Of a DNA stretch of 64,000 nucleotides, positions 38,110 to 47,093 are shown piece by piece. Source of the stretch: Brasilonema angustatum HA4187-MV1 (GTDB lineage: Bacteria; Cyanobacteriota; Cyanobacteriia; Cyanobacteriales; Nostocaceae). The notes below the pieces were generated by a model. It saw only the letters and a list, made by a program, of their open reading frames with translations, was not told the origin of the DNA and searched no databases. The translations under genes were made by a program, and so were the position numbers. The stretch covers positions 1 through 64,000 of the forward strand of contig JAHHGV010000041.1 of NCBI GenBank assembly GCA_019359695.1. Reading direction: 5' to 3'. Within the stretch, counting starts at the first letter, position 1. Each line of letters begins with the position of its first letter.

Positions 38110-39098
38110 AAGTTAAATTCTGCCTTACTTTCTCCAGGATTGTTTTTCTCGGGTATATTTTAATGAAATTTTCGTTTGCCGCTGATGTACGACAATTCAT
38201 TTTTTATACTGCCTCTCATTTCACCATTTATACTATTAAAGGAATAAATCAATCAGACTCTCAATAATTCGTAAAGAGTAGGAATGAGATGGAATGGAAT
38301 GAGAAGTTCTTTTGAATGTGAAGTGCCAATGCCCTTAAATCGGGAGACCATCCACGGCATCTACGCTAGAGAAACCTTCAAAGCAGCAGTGCTTCACCTC
38401 AGCGTTAGCTCCTTGTGACCCTTAACTCTCGACTCTTGAACTACAGTTGCTATAGAAATCCGGTTTGATTTAGTGAAATTACTTGTGTACGCGTTTAACG
38501 CTTAATGCTTAACAGGGAAAAAGCCTCTTTAAGGTGTACCTAGCTTCGCAAAAATCAAATAGTAGTCCTATACAACGCAGGATAACCGTGCAACGCACTG
38601 TATACCCTCAACTTCATTTTGTAGAAATAGTTTTTACGTCTTAAGATTGATAAAAATTGAGTTTTTTTACATCTAAAGGGTGAGAAATAATCGCCACACA
38701 ACAGATAACTTAATAAAAAGATGAAAGGCTTAAATATTTCCTTTCACGACAACAGCATAGCTGTGTTTCTTTGTCAGAGAAAGAGTATGTGTCTTGTGTG
38801 ACGAAAATTAATAACAGTTACGTATAATTGCTATAGGACTCCTCTTTGATTTTGAAAAAAACTCAGTATACCTTTATTGCTTTTTCCCTGTTCCCTGTTA
38901 AGCTCTCTGAGGAGTTGTTCACCAAATCAAACCGGATTATATAGCAACAAGTACGAAAAGTATGAAAAGGAGAAAAGCCTAAACTGTTGAATGGCAATTG
39001 CTAACCAAAAAATAAAACCTTGGATTGATAGTTCAGTCCAAGGTTTAGTTTTGAAACAGTATTTTTTTAGTTCGTCTATTTTCAAGGAAGATTCTACT
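38110..39098. other. Spacer containing a 500-bp fold-back element
   Basis: About 990 bp between divergent genes. The ATP-grasp promoter should lie just right of 38110 and the SDR promoter between 38950 and 39080. The middle is the long inverted-repeat element described separately. A frame running into the SDR gene from 38991 is discounted because a good ribosome-binding site selects 39099. Confidence 0.5.
38446..38948. mobile_element. Fold-back MITE-like element with about 120-bp inverted arms
   Basis: The left arm 38446-38572 and right arm 38832-38948 are imperfect inverted copies. The outer 31-32 nt differ at only three or so positions (AATCCGGTTTGATTT is shared exactly). Further in, GCTTAACAGGGAA and AGTCCTATA are shared, and GGTGTACC is matched by GGTATACT. 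The 260-bp centre has no coding frame. No clear target-site duplication is visible. Best read as a non-autonomous transposable element. Confidence 0.75.
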
Positions 39099-39953
39099 AT
39101 GCCAGAAGAACAATTACAACCACCTCAATCTCAAGAAATACCGGGCGCGGAATCAGAAATGACGCCAAAACCCAAAGCAGATGATTCTCAATATAAAGGA
39201 AGTGACAAGCTTAAAAACAAAGTCGCATTGATCACAGGTGGAGATAGTGGTATTGGTCGTGCGGTGGCGATCGCATTTGCTAAAGAAGGAGCAGACGTGG
39301 CTATAGCCTACCTCAACGAACACGACGATGCTAAAGAAACAAAACAATTAGTTGAAGAACAAGGGCGTCGTGCTGTGACTATAGCTGGTGACATTGGTGA
39401 TGAAGCCTTTTGTCAGCAACTTGTACAACAAACTATCGATGAATTTGGCAAGCTGGATATTTTAGTCAACAACGCTGCTGAACAGCATCCGCAAGAAAGC
39501 ATCGAGGATATCAGCAAAGAACAGTTAGAGCGGACTTTCCGCACAAATATTTTCTCGATGTTTTTCTTAACCAAAGCGGCGTTGAAACACCTGAAAGAAG
39601 GTAGTACCATCATAAACAGTACATCAGTCACAGCTTACCAAGGTAGTAAACAGCTCCTTGATTACTCTTCAACAAAAGGTGCGATCGTTGCCTTTACTCG
39701 TTCCTTATCACTGAGTTTAATTGAAAAGGGAATTCGTGTGAATGCCGTCGCTCCCGGTCCAATTTGGACACCTTTGATTCCGTCAACTTTTCCTGAAGAA
39801 AAAGTGAAAAAATTCGGGAAACAAGTTCCAATGCAAAGACCAGGACAACCTGAAGAAGTCGCACCCAGTTATGTGTTTCTAGCATCTGATGACTCTTCTT
39901 ACTTCTCTGGCCAAGTGTTACACCCCAATGGTGGTAATGTCGTCAACGGGTAA
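39099..39953 (+). CDS. SDR-family oxidoreductase (YhdF/YghA-like)
   Basis: 284 residues starting at 39099 (MPEEQLQPP), chosen for AAGGAAG 8 nt upstream. The first 38 residues are a Pro/Gln-rich tail typical of this SDR subgroup. Rossmann motif TGGDSGIGRA at 46-55 binds NAD(P), NNAAEQHP follows, and the catalytic Tyr and Lys are in YSSTKGA. The C-terminal segment PGPIWTPLIPSTFP is diagnostic of the general-stress SDRs often found with small stress proteins. The substrate is unknown. A small conserved-looking gene follows 148 bp downstream. Confidence 0.92.
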   Translation: MPEEQLQPPQSQEIPGAESEMTPKPKADDSQYKGSDKLKNKVALITGGDSGIGRAVAIAFAKEGADVAIAYLNEHDDAKETKQLVEEQGRRAVTIAGDIGDEAFCQQLVQQTIDEFGKLDILVNNAAEQHPQESIEDISKEQLERTFRTNIFSMFFLTKAALKHLKEGSTIINSTSVTAYQGSKQLLDYSSTKGAIVAFTRSLSLSLIEKGIRVNAVAPGPIWTPLIPSTFPEEKVKKFGKQVPMQRPGQPEEVAPSYVFLASDDSSYFSGQVLHPNGGNVVNG

Positions 39954-40101
39954 TGAAGTTGTACAGACGCGCTATAGCGCGTCTATAACATAAGAATTTA
40001 ATCCTAACTCTTAACTTTTTTAAACCATTAGGGGGATGAATTAACACTTGAATTGATAGATAATCTTATGAGGAAACCTTTATAAAGTCATAAAAACAGA
40101 T

Positions 40102-40359
40102 ATGGCATCCCAAACACCACTAAAAGGCACCGAATTAGTAGATTGTGCAAGAGCAAATGCCAAGCAAGGAATTGAAACCGCTGCTTACCAATGTGGCTAT
40201 GGAGATGACCTTAGGACTTTTGCACAAGAATTACGACAAGCCTGTGAGGAAATGAATTTACAAGTTAAGGAACTCACAGATTTGATCACTGATCAGGACA
40301 TAATTCTAAATGTGGGAACTGGCGAAATCGTTGCGCCAGATACGGCATCAAATCTGTGA
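40102..40359 (+). CDS. Small hypothetical protein
   Basis: An 85-residue, acidic, soluble protein predicted to be largely helical (KGTELVDCARANAKQGIET...), with two Cys. I do not recognise a named domain. The clean start, in-frame stop and position after the stress-type SDR on the same strand support a real gene, possibly a stress-linked partner. Function unassigned. Confidence 0.65.
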   Translation: MASQTPLKGTELVDCARANAKQGIETAAYQCGYGDDLRTFAQELRQACEEMNLQVKELTDLITDQDIILNVGTGEIVAPDTASNL

Positions 40360-40414
40360 AAATCAAGAATCATAAATGAGGAATTATGAGAAATGTCCAT
40401 AATTCCTCATTTTC

Positions 40415-42073
40415 TCATTTGCTCACGATTTTGGCGAGAATATTACGTGTGATAGCTTGTGCATCAGCATTTAAAAGAGAAGGACGTACTTGTGGCGCGT
40501 TGTAATCATCTAGCCCCCAATTCCATTGCATAGAGCCGGTTGCAAATACTGTTGCTCCTGATTTTGCAGTATAAACTGTCATATCTGCATATCGGATACC
40601 TTTACGATAACGATAAGGTGAATGGGCAATGCGGATCGTATTGGGTGGCGCGTTGCTAAACATCCGATCAACTTCATAACCCAAAAGCCCCTCAAGACGG
40701 ATTTCTTTGTCACCTACTTTCAGATTAGTATCTACAGAAGCTTGAGTCTTGCTTCGACTTAATTGCGTATTGGCAAGCAGCCAATCTGGGGCTGTATGAT
40801 CAATGACAATATCCGCGTTCACTTGAAATGTCTGGTACATAACTCCAATGAGAGCTTCCTCCGGAAGACTCACAGGTTTTGATCGCCAAGTAGTTGTGAC
40901 TAGGTAATCGTTGTTTGGATTACTGTCTCTAGCAAAGGGGTCAAGGGCAGCACCTTCTTTATATGTCACAATGGTGCGATTGAGCTGTTTTGTCAAACCA
41001 CTTGCTTCAAAGCGAATTTGCCAATAGCAGGTGTTGGACGAAAAAAAGCCGAGACTCACCCCAGCGTCTCTTGCTGCTTTTACATTTTGGCGCATATTCC
41101 ACGACCAGTATTCATCATGACCAACCGAAAGAAATGCTTTATGCAACAATAACATTGGTTTGCCACTGTATTGGTCAATGCGATTTTCGTGGGTGTCAAT
41201 ATCTGTGCAATAGGTGACATCATAGCCTTCCCGTTCTAGCCATCGCACCATGTTGTATTCCCACCCCGCGCTAGAGGTTCTCCTTTTGGGTTGAAAATTA
41301 GTCAAAAATTCTCCTGCACCTACCCCATAAGCCGCTTTCAAGTTGGGACTAAGAGCATATGGGCGGTTGAAGGAAACTTTATATGCTTGTTTCCCCCGAC
41401 TGTTCCACCGATAAAGCGACATTCCACCCCAGTTGTTATATGCTTGATAAGTTGTAACGCTCGATTGAAAGAGAAAATCAGAAGTACGGCTATCATCACG
41501 TACTACAAAAATAATATAGCTTTGCTTGCCACTTTTACTTGTGGTTAGTTTGGCTAGGTAAAAACCACTTGCCCATTGTGTAGGATCTGCTGGATTGTAG
41601 GGAATTTTCAAAACATAAGGATCTTTCCAATTGCATTCAATTGATCCGGTGACTTGATCCACTTGTGGCAGCGGTTGTTTTACACTTTTGCGTGTCACTT
41701 GAGGTGCTGTTTGCCGTCCTCCAGCACCACCATACCAGCCCATACGGAAAATTTCAATCGTATAGCTGGGTTCTTTGGTACTCACAAAAAATTTAATTTC
41801 GTCGCCGCGATTGACACTAGTCAGGGAAGCATAACCTTCAATTTCTCGCTTAGTAGCAGGATTTATCAACTGCCAATGAGTCGTACCTGGTTTAGTATTT
41901 TCAATAGTTATGGAATTGCTTTTATGGCTAAGTTTTGGTACGTCTACAGCCTGATTAACGCCACTAAAAGGAACAATAGCGATAATGAGTATAAAAAGTG
42001 CTGGTAACAGGACTCTGGTAACTAAGTTAAACTGTTTTCGGAAGAATATTTGACTCACAGTTATTTTTGCCAC
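40415..42073 (-). CDS. N,N-dimethylformamidase large-subunit-like exported protein
   Basis: A 552-residue protein with an N-terminal membrane or signal segment (about 17-40). The rest matches the C-terminal-like region of the N,N-dimethylformamidase beta-subunit family: IEIFRMGWYGGAGGRQ, TTYQAYNNWGGMSLY, WLEREGYDVTYCTDIDTHE, LLHKAFLSVGHDEYWSW and GFFSSNTCYWQIRFE. Whether it hydrolyses an amide is not known; most cyanobacterial members are uncharacterised. Convergent with the small gene at 40102. Confidence 0.85.
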   Translation of the reverse strand: MAKITVSQIFFRKQFNLVTRVLLPALFILIIAIVPFSGVNQAVDVPKLSHKSNSITIENTKPGTTHWQLINPATKREIEGYASLTSVNRGDEIKFFVSTKEPSYTIEIFRMGWYGGAGGRQTAPQVTRKSVKQPLPQVDQVTGSIECNWKDPYVLKIPYNPADPTQWASGFYLAKLTTSKSGKQSYIIFVVRDDSRTSDFLFQSSVTTYQAYNNWGGMSLYRWNSRGKQAYKVSFNRPYALSPNLKAAYGVGAGEFLTNFQPKRRTSSAGWEYNMVRWLEREGYDVTYCTDIDTHENRIDQYSGKPMLLLHKAFLSVGHDEYWSWNMRQNVKAARDAGVSLGFFSSNTCYWQIRFEASGLTKQLNRTIVTYKEGAALDPFARDSNPNNDYLVTTTWRSKPVSLPEEALIGVMYQTFQVNADIVIDHTAPDWLLANTQLSRSKTQASVDTNLKVGDKEIRLEGLLGYEVDRMFSNAPPNTIRIAHSPYRYRKGIRYADMTVYTAKSGATVFATGSMQWNWGLDDYNAPQVRPSLLNADAQAITRNILAKIVSK

Positions 42074-42272
42074 TCAAATGAGAACTTATTGCATTTTTTC
42101 ACTTTTATACATAAATCAGAATAAAAATCAGTAATGATTTGATTAAGAGTTACAAACGAGGATTTTCATAATTAAAATGAGTGATGAGTAGAACGCACAG
42201 ACATAACAAGTCACCTCACGCATCACTCATCACTCATAACTTTCTACAGTGTAAGAGCCTTACGTTAGTCAG

Positions 42273-43436
42273 CTATTTGCCAAACCCTTTACCACGAGTC
42301 GTGGAAGGAAGACAAATGCACTTTTCAAGCTGGTTGAGCAAAGTTTCACGATCCAGATTTTGACCAATCAACACCAACTGGTTCTTCTTCTCACCTTTCC
42401 ATTCATCATCATCCAAACTGAAGCGCTTGCCGCAAAGATGGAAAATATGACGTTGAGGGCTTTCGTCAAACCACATTATCCCTTTTGCTCGGAAAATTGT
42501 TTCAGGTAGCTGATTATCTAGAAAATATTGAAACTTTCTAATCGCAAAAGGTTTGTCAGTCTGGAAAGATATGGAAGTAAAACCATCATTCTCTAAGTGA
42601 TCGGAGTGATGATGGTGATGGTGCTCATGATCATGATCATGAGTGCACTCAGAATGATCGTGGTCGTGCTCATGCTCATGGTGGTCATGATCATGAGCGC
42701 ACTCAGAATGATCGTGGTGATGATCATGCTCATGGTCGTGATGATCATGACTATGGGAACTCGCAGTATCAGCGAAATACTTGTCTGACTCAAACAAGCC
42801 AACGCTGAGAATTAAGGGTAGTGGTACTTGTGATTTTGTTGTACGGATAATTCTCGCTCCTTCCTTGACTTCCCGAAGTTTGACTTCTAGCGTCTCTAAT
42901 TCTGCTTGAGAAACTAAATCCGTCTTGTTCAGCAGAATCACATCACCATAGGCAATTTGACTGTGAGCCGCCTGAGAGTTGAATAAATCCAGGCTGTAAT
43001 TCGCTGCGTCTACTACCGTAATGATTGAATCCAAACGGGTTAAGTCGCGTAACTCGGTACCAAGAAAAGTCAGAGCAACAGGTAGCGGATCTGCCAGTCC
43101 AGTTGTTTCCACAACGAGATAATCTATTTTGTCTTGGCGTTCCAAAACTTTGTAAACGGCATCCACCAAGTCATTATTAATGGTGCAGCAGATACAACCG
43201 TTACTCAACTCCACCATGTTATCGTTATTATCGTCAGTGGAGATAATTAACTCATTATCGATACCAATTTCGCCAAACTCATTCACCAGAACAGCAGTTT
43301 TCAGTCCCTGCTGATTGGTCAGGATATGATTAAGTAAAGTCGTCTTACCGCTACCGAGGAATCCAGTAAGAATTGTTACTGGTAATCCTTTCTTCGGTGC
43401 ATCCATTGATTGAGATTCGGAACTAACTGCTTGCAT
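42273..43436 (-). CDS. COG0523 (CobW/ZNG1-type) GTPase with long His-rich loop
   Basis: A 387-residue G3E GTPase, a putative zinc metallochaperone. Walker A GFLGSGKTT at about 25-33, the metal-binding CxCC in SNGCICCTINND (Cys81, 83, 84), ETTGLADP and NKTDL are all present. Between about residues 224 and 280 is a His/Asp-rich stretch (units like HDHDHHEHEHDHD) that should bind Zn or other divalent metals. The C-terminal CobW_C domain follows (KGIMWFDESPQRHIFHLCG). No clear Zur box was seen upstream. Divergent from cysS. Confidence 0.93.
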   Translation of the reverse strand: MQAVSSESQSMDAPKKGLPVTILTGFLGSGKTTLLNHILTNQQGLKTAVLVNEFGEIGIDNELIISTDDNNDNMVELSNGCICCTINNDLVDAVYKVLERQDKIDYLVVETTGLADPLPVALTFLGTELRDLTRLDSIITVVDAANYSLDLFNSQAAHSQIAYGDVILLNKTDLVSQAELETLEVKLREVKEGARIIRTTKSQVPLPLILSVGLFESDKYFADTASSHSHDHHDHEHDHHHDHSECAHDHDHHEHEHDHDHSECTHDHDHEHHHHHHSDHLENDGFTSISFQTDKPFAIRKFQYFLDNQLPETIFRAKGIMWFDESPQRHIFHLCGKRFSLDDDEWKGEKKNQLVLIGQNLDRETLLNQLEKCICLPSTTRGKGFGK

Positions 43437-43583
43437 AGCGATGCTGTGAAAAAATCAAAATAGTCAGAACAAAGAATGTAGCGCACAGAGGACAGAAAAC
43501 ACTAGCATAGGGTAGCTGGTTTTTCATCCCAGTTATTCTCCCCTATTATTACGTATCTTTATTTCACCAGTATCACACTTGTT

Positions 43584-45047
43584 ATGACCCTAACAGTTTA
43601 CAATACACTCACCCGCCGCCAAGAATCGTTTCAAACCGTCGAACCAGGAAAGGTTAAGATGTATTGCTGCGGCGTCACAGTGTACGACTATTGCCATTTG
43701 GGTCATGCTCGTTCCTACATCATCTGGGATACGATACGTCGTTATCTCGAGTGGCGCGGCTACCACGTGCACTATATTCAGAATTTTACTGACATTGACG
43801 ACAAAATTCTTAACCGTGCCAGAGAACAAGGCTCGACAATGGAGGCGGTGGCAAATCGCTTTATTGATGCATATTTTGAAGATATCCGCCGCTTAAATGT
43901 CATGGATGCTGATGAGTATCCGCGTGTGACGGAGAATATTCCTGCTGTCATTGAACTGATTGATGCTTTAGAAGAAAAAGATTACGCTTACGCCGTTGGT
44001 GGTGATGTTTACTACAGGGTAGAGCGTTTCCCTGCGTATGGGAAGCTCTCTGGACAACAACTGGATCAAAAGCAAGCAGGTGCGAGCGGAAGGGTAGATT
44101 CTGAAGATCCAGAAGGAAAAAAGCAACATCCCTTTGACTTTGCCTTATGGAAAGCTGCAAAACCAGGAGAACCAGCTTGGGATTCGCCCTGGGGTAAAGG
44201 TCGTCCGGGCTGGCATATTGAATGTTCAGCCATGATTAAGGAAAGACTGGGTACAACTATTGATATTCATGGTGGAGGGAGAGATTTAATAAATCCCCAT
44301 CACGAAAACGAAATTGCTCAGTCGGAAGCTGCGACGAACCAACCACTCGCTCGTTACTGGATGCATAACGGTATGGTGATGGTGGATGGTGCAAAAATGT
44401 CTAAGTCTTTGGGCAACTTTATCACGATTCGCGAATTGTTGGATGGAGTAGGAGCCCACAGTCATGCACCTGTAGATCCAATGGCGGTGCGATTGTTTGT
44501 GCTGCAAGCCCATTATCGTAAACCGCTTGATTTTACCGAACACGCGATCGCCACAGCTTCTGCACAATGGAAAACCCTTAAAGAAGGTTTACTATTCGGC
44601 TATGTACATGGTGAAAAACTTGCTTTTATTAATCATATTCATCAATTAGATAAAGATCTGATCCAAGAGTTTGAAGCGTCAGGAGATGATGACTTCAACT
44701 TCTCCAAAAGTTTGGCAGTGCTGTTTGAATTAAGCAAGAAGTTACAACGCGAGGGAAACCTTCTGGTGCATGATGGAAAAACAGAAACTCCATCAATAGA
44801 ATTACAGAAACAGTGGTACACATTAGTGACACTAGCTCAAGTTCTTGGTTTAGAAGTAAAACAAGAAGTGGAAACACCTCAAAGTAGTGGTATAAGCGAT
44901 GCCGAAATTGAGGCTTTCATTCAGAAACGGCAGGATGCGCGTAAAGCTAAGAATTTTGCCGAAGCTGATCGCATTCGTGAAGAACTACAAGCACAAGGAA
45001 TTATCCTAATTGATAGTCGTGAAGGCTCTAAATGGCACCGCAACTGA
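43584..45047 (+). CDS. cysS: Cysteinyl-tRNA synthetase
   Basis: A 487-residue class I synthetase. KMYCCGVTVYDYCHLGHA contains the first zinc ligand Cys29 and the HIGH-type motif HLGH (38-41). WHIECSAM and HHENE supply further zinc ligands, and KMSKSLGN near residue 271 is the second signature. The C-terminal domain (IEAFIQKRQDARKAKNFAEADRIR, here in part) is complete. Length is normal. Confidence 0.97.
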   Translation: MTLTVYNTLTRRQESFQTVEPGKVKMYCCGVTVYDYCHLGHARSYIIWDTIRRYLEWRGYHVHYIQNFTDIDDKILNRAREQGSTMEAVANRFIDAYFEDIRRLNVMDADEYPRVTENIPAVIELIDALEEKDYAYAVGGDVYYRVERFPAYGKLSGQQLDQKQAGASGRVDSEDPEGKKQHPFDFALWKAAKPGEPAWDSPWGKGRPGWHIECSAMIKERLGTTIDIHGGGRDLINPHHENEIAQSEAATNQPLARYWMHNGMVMVDGAKMSKSLGNFITIRELLDGVGAHSHAPVDPMAVRLFVLQAHYRKPLDFTEHAIATASAQWKTLKEGLLFGYVHGEKLAFINHIHQLDKDLIQEFEASGDDDFNFSKSLAVLFELSKKLQREGNLLVHDGKTETPSIELQKQWYTLVTLAQVLGLEVKQEVETPQSSGISDAEIEAFIQKRQDARKAKNFAEADRIREELQAQGIILIDSREGSKWHRN

Positions 45048-45073
45048 GAATTCAAAATTCAAAATCACCGAAG

Positions 45074-45100
45074 ATTGGAGCGGAGGTTTCCTCCGCTCCA
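45074..45100 (+). terminator. Hairpin downstream of cysS
   Basis: A perfect 12-bp stem (TTGGAGCGGAGG/CCTCCGCTCCAA) with a 3-nt loop, 27 nt after the cysS stop. It is flanked by ATTCAAA heptamer repeats. There is no T-run on the plus strand, so it could be a dispersed palindrome that also ends the transcript. Confidence 0.5.
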
Positions 45101-45138
45101 ACTTCTCTCAAAATTCAAAATGAATAACAAAATGCAAA

Positions 45139-45507
45139 ATGACGAGTACAAATAAAGCAATTACTGATAGAACGTTTGAGTTTGCTATCCGTATTGTTAA
45201 ACTATGTTAAGTACTAAATGAAAGTTCGGGAGTGGCAGAAAGACTTTCTAAACAGTTGATAAAGTCTGGAATGTCAATTGGAGCAAATGTTGAAGAATCC
45301 CAATCGGCACAAAGTACAGCCGATTTTATTAACAAACTAGAAATTGCTCTGAAAGAGGCTAAAGAAACAAGATACTGGCTCAGACTCCTAATTGCTACTG
45401 AATTAATGCCAGAAAGTCGCTTAATATCTCTTCTAGGAGAAATTAACGAGATAATTAGGATAATTGCTGTTATCGTTGTTAAAACTAAACAAAATCATCA
45501 AAAATAA
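45139..45507 (+). pseudogene. 23S-IVS-type four-helix-bundle protein, interrupted by an in-frame stop
   Basis: The family of about 120-residue four-helix-bundle proteins (S23/23S rRNA intervening-sequence type). The frame opens at ATG 45139 and reads MTSTNKAITDRTFEFAIRIV, then KLC and a TAA at 45208-45210, and continues without another stop to 45507. Downstream the family core ERLSKQLIKSGMSIGANVEE and SARS-like ALKEAKETRYWLRLL segment are intact. Family members usually have Gln at the stop position (CAA), so one C-to-T change explains it. A GTG at 45232 could start a 91-residue truncated form. Confidence 0.8.
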
Positions 45508-45509
45508 TT

Positions 45510-45563
45510 TCTGGAATTTGAAATCTTTAATTTTGAACTTTGAATTTTGAACTTTGAATTGTT
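45510..45563. repeat. TTTGAA(T/C)T heptamer-type repeat before tldD
   Basis: Several degenerate copies of a TTTTGAACTTTGAAT unit fill the leader of tldD. It is the complement of the ATTCAAA runs at 45049-45140. It may affect initiation or simply mark a former insertion. Confidence 0.6.
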
Positions 45564-47003
45564 ATGTGGTCTGAACTAACAAAAGCGATCGCTCAAATAA
45601 ATATACCTGCCGACTGGCTTGGTATTAGAGTCGTCAAGGAAACTTCATTTACCTGTCATGTCCGTGACGGCATACCCCAAAGTAACGGCAAATCCTCTAC
45701 GATGGGGTTTATGCTGGAAGTTATGATCAACGGCTGTATAGGATATGCAGCTACCAATTCGCTTGCTATTCAAGACTTGCAAGCCGCCGCCCAAAAAGCA
45801 TACAGACAAGCACTTGCTGCGACTGAGTGGTGGATACATTCGTTTGGTGTTGAGAATGAGCGCCCTAAAGTTGTTGGTCAATATATCTCGCCATTTCTAA
45901 AACCCTTTGATGCTTTGAGTCCTGGGGAAATCAACGATTTACTTGTTCGTGTCTGCCATACCCTAAGAGTTTCTGACCAAATTGTACAAACTCTAGCCAA
46001 CTTGACAACAAGCGAGAGAGAGACTTGGTTTGTCAGCAGCAACGGCTCAGAAGTGTATCAAAAATTTATGTTTTTCGGCACACATTACGGTGCAACAGCA
46101 CAAGATGGGGCGGTTGTCCAGCAACGCACTAACAACGGCTTGCAAGCAAACTGTTACCAAGGTGGACTGGAACTTTTCCAAGAAGCTGACTTGTGGGTTC
46201 GGGTGCAGCAAATTGGCGAACAAGCAGTAGAACTGTTGACAGCAGAAGAATGTCCAACGACTTGTACTTCATTAGTGTTAGCCCCAGACCAAATGATGCT
46301 GCAAATCCACGAAAGCATTGGACATCCCCTAGAAATTGACCGAATTTTGGGCGATGAGCGCAATTACGCTGGAGGTAGTTTTGTCAATCAGAGGGATTTC
46401 GGCACTTTGACCTATGGTTCTTCCCAGATGAACATTACCTTTGACCCCACCGTACTTGGTGAATTTGCCAGCTATGGCTTTGATGATACAGGTGCTGTGG
46501 CAACACGGGAGTATTTAATTAAAGAAGGCGTTCTCCAGCGAGGTTTGGGTAGTTTGGAAAGTCAAGCAAGAGCAGGTGTACCAGGAGTCGCTTGTGCTCG
46601 TGCTTGCTCTTGGAATCGACCACCAATTGACCGCATGGCAAACTTGAATTTAGAACCAGGGGAAGGCTCTTTTGAGGAAATTATTGCTGGTATAGAACGC
46701 GGCGTTTATATGGAATCCAATCGCTCCTGGTCAATTGATGACCGCCGCTACAAATTTCAGTTTGGTTGCGAATACGCTAAATTGATTGAAAACGGCAAAC
46801 TTACCAAAACCCTCCGCAATCCCAACTATCGAGCCACAACACCAGAGTTTTGGCACAGTTTAGTAAAAGTAGGAAACTCCTCTACTTGGGAAATGTACGG
46901 GACTCCTTTGTGTGGCAAAGGAGAACCTAACCAAACGATTTGGGTAGGTCATGGTTCACCCATTTGTGTATTTGCTAACGTGGAGGTCTTTGGCGGCGGT
47001 TGA
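45564..47003 (+). CDS. tldD: TldD-type metalloprotease subunit
   Basis: A 479-residue member of the TldD/PmbA family, the zinc-bearing protease subunit that works as a heterodimer with TldE. The active-site motif HESIGHPLEIDR near residue 249 (HExxxH) is intact. The C-terminal region has the family segment NRSWSIDDRRYKFQFGCEYA. In enterobacteria TldDE degrades unfolded peptides and matures microcin B17; here no peptide partner is adjacent. The companion gene follows 90 bp downstream. Confidence 0.92.
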   Translation: MWSELTKAIAQINIPADWLGIRVVKETSFTCHVRDGIPQSNGKSSTMGFMLEVMINGCIGYAATNSLAIQDLQAAAQKAYRQALAATEWWIHSFGVENERPKVVGQYISPFLKPFDALSPGEINDLLVRVCHTLRVSDQIVQTLANLTTSERETWFVSSNGSEVYQKFMFFGTHYGATAQDGAVVQQRTNNGLQANCYQGGLELFQEADLWVRVQQIGEQAVELLTAEECPTTCTSLVLAPDQMMLQIHESIGHPLEIDRILGDERNYAGGSFVNQRDFGTLTYGSSQMNITFDPTVLGEFASYGFDDTGAVATREYLIKEGVLQRGLGSLESQARAGVPGVACARACSWNRPPIDRMANLNLEPGEGSFEEIIAGIERGVYMESNRSWSIDDRRYKFQFGCEYAKLIENGKLTKTLRNPNYRATTPEFWHSLVKVGNSSTWEMYGTPLCGKGEPNQTIWVGHGSPICVFANVEVFGGG

Positions 47004-47093
47004 AGAGTATAAAAGGACAAAGGGACAAGGAGAGTCATTCTTCTCTCCTCAACTCCCCACCTCCCCCGCTCCCCTACTCCCTCTCGATTTACA

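Noticed and set aside
43437-43583. Zur box upstream of the COG0523 GTPase
   Set aside because: No TGATAATNATTATCA-like palindrome was found in the spacer; a similar AT-rich string lies only inside the coding region.
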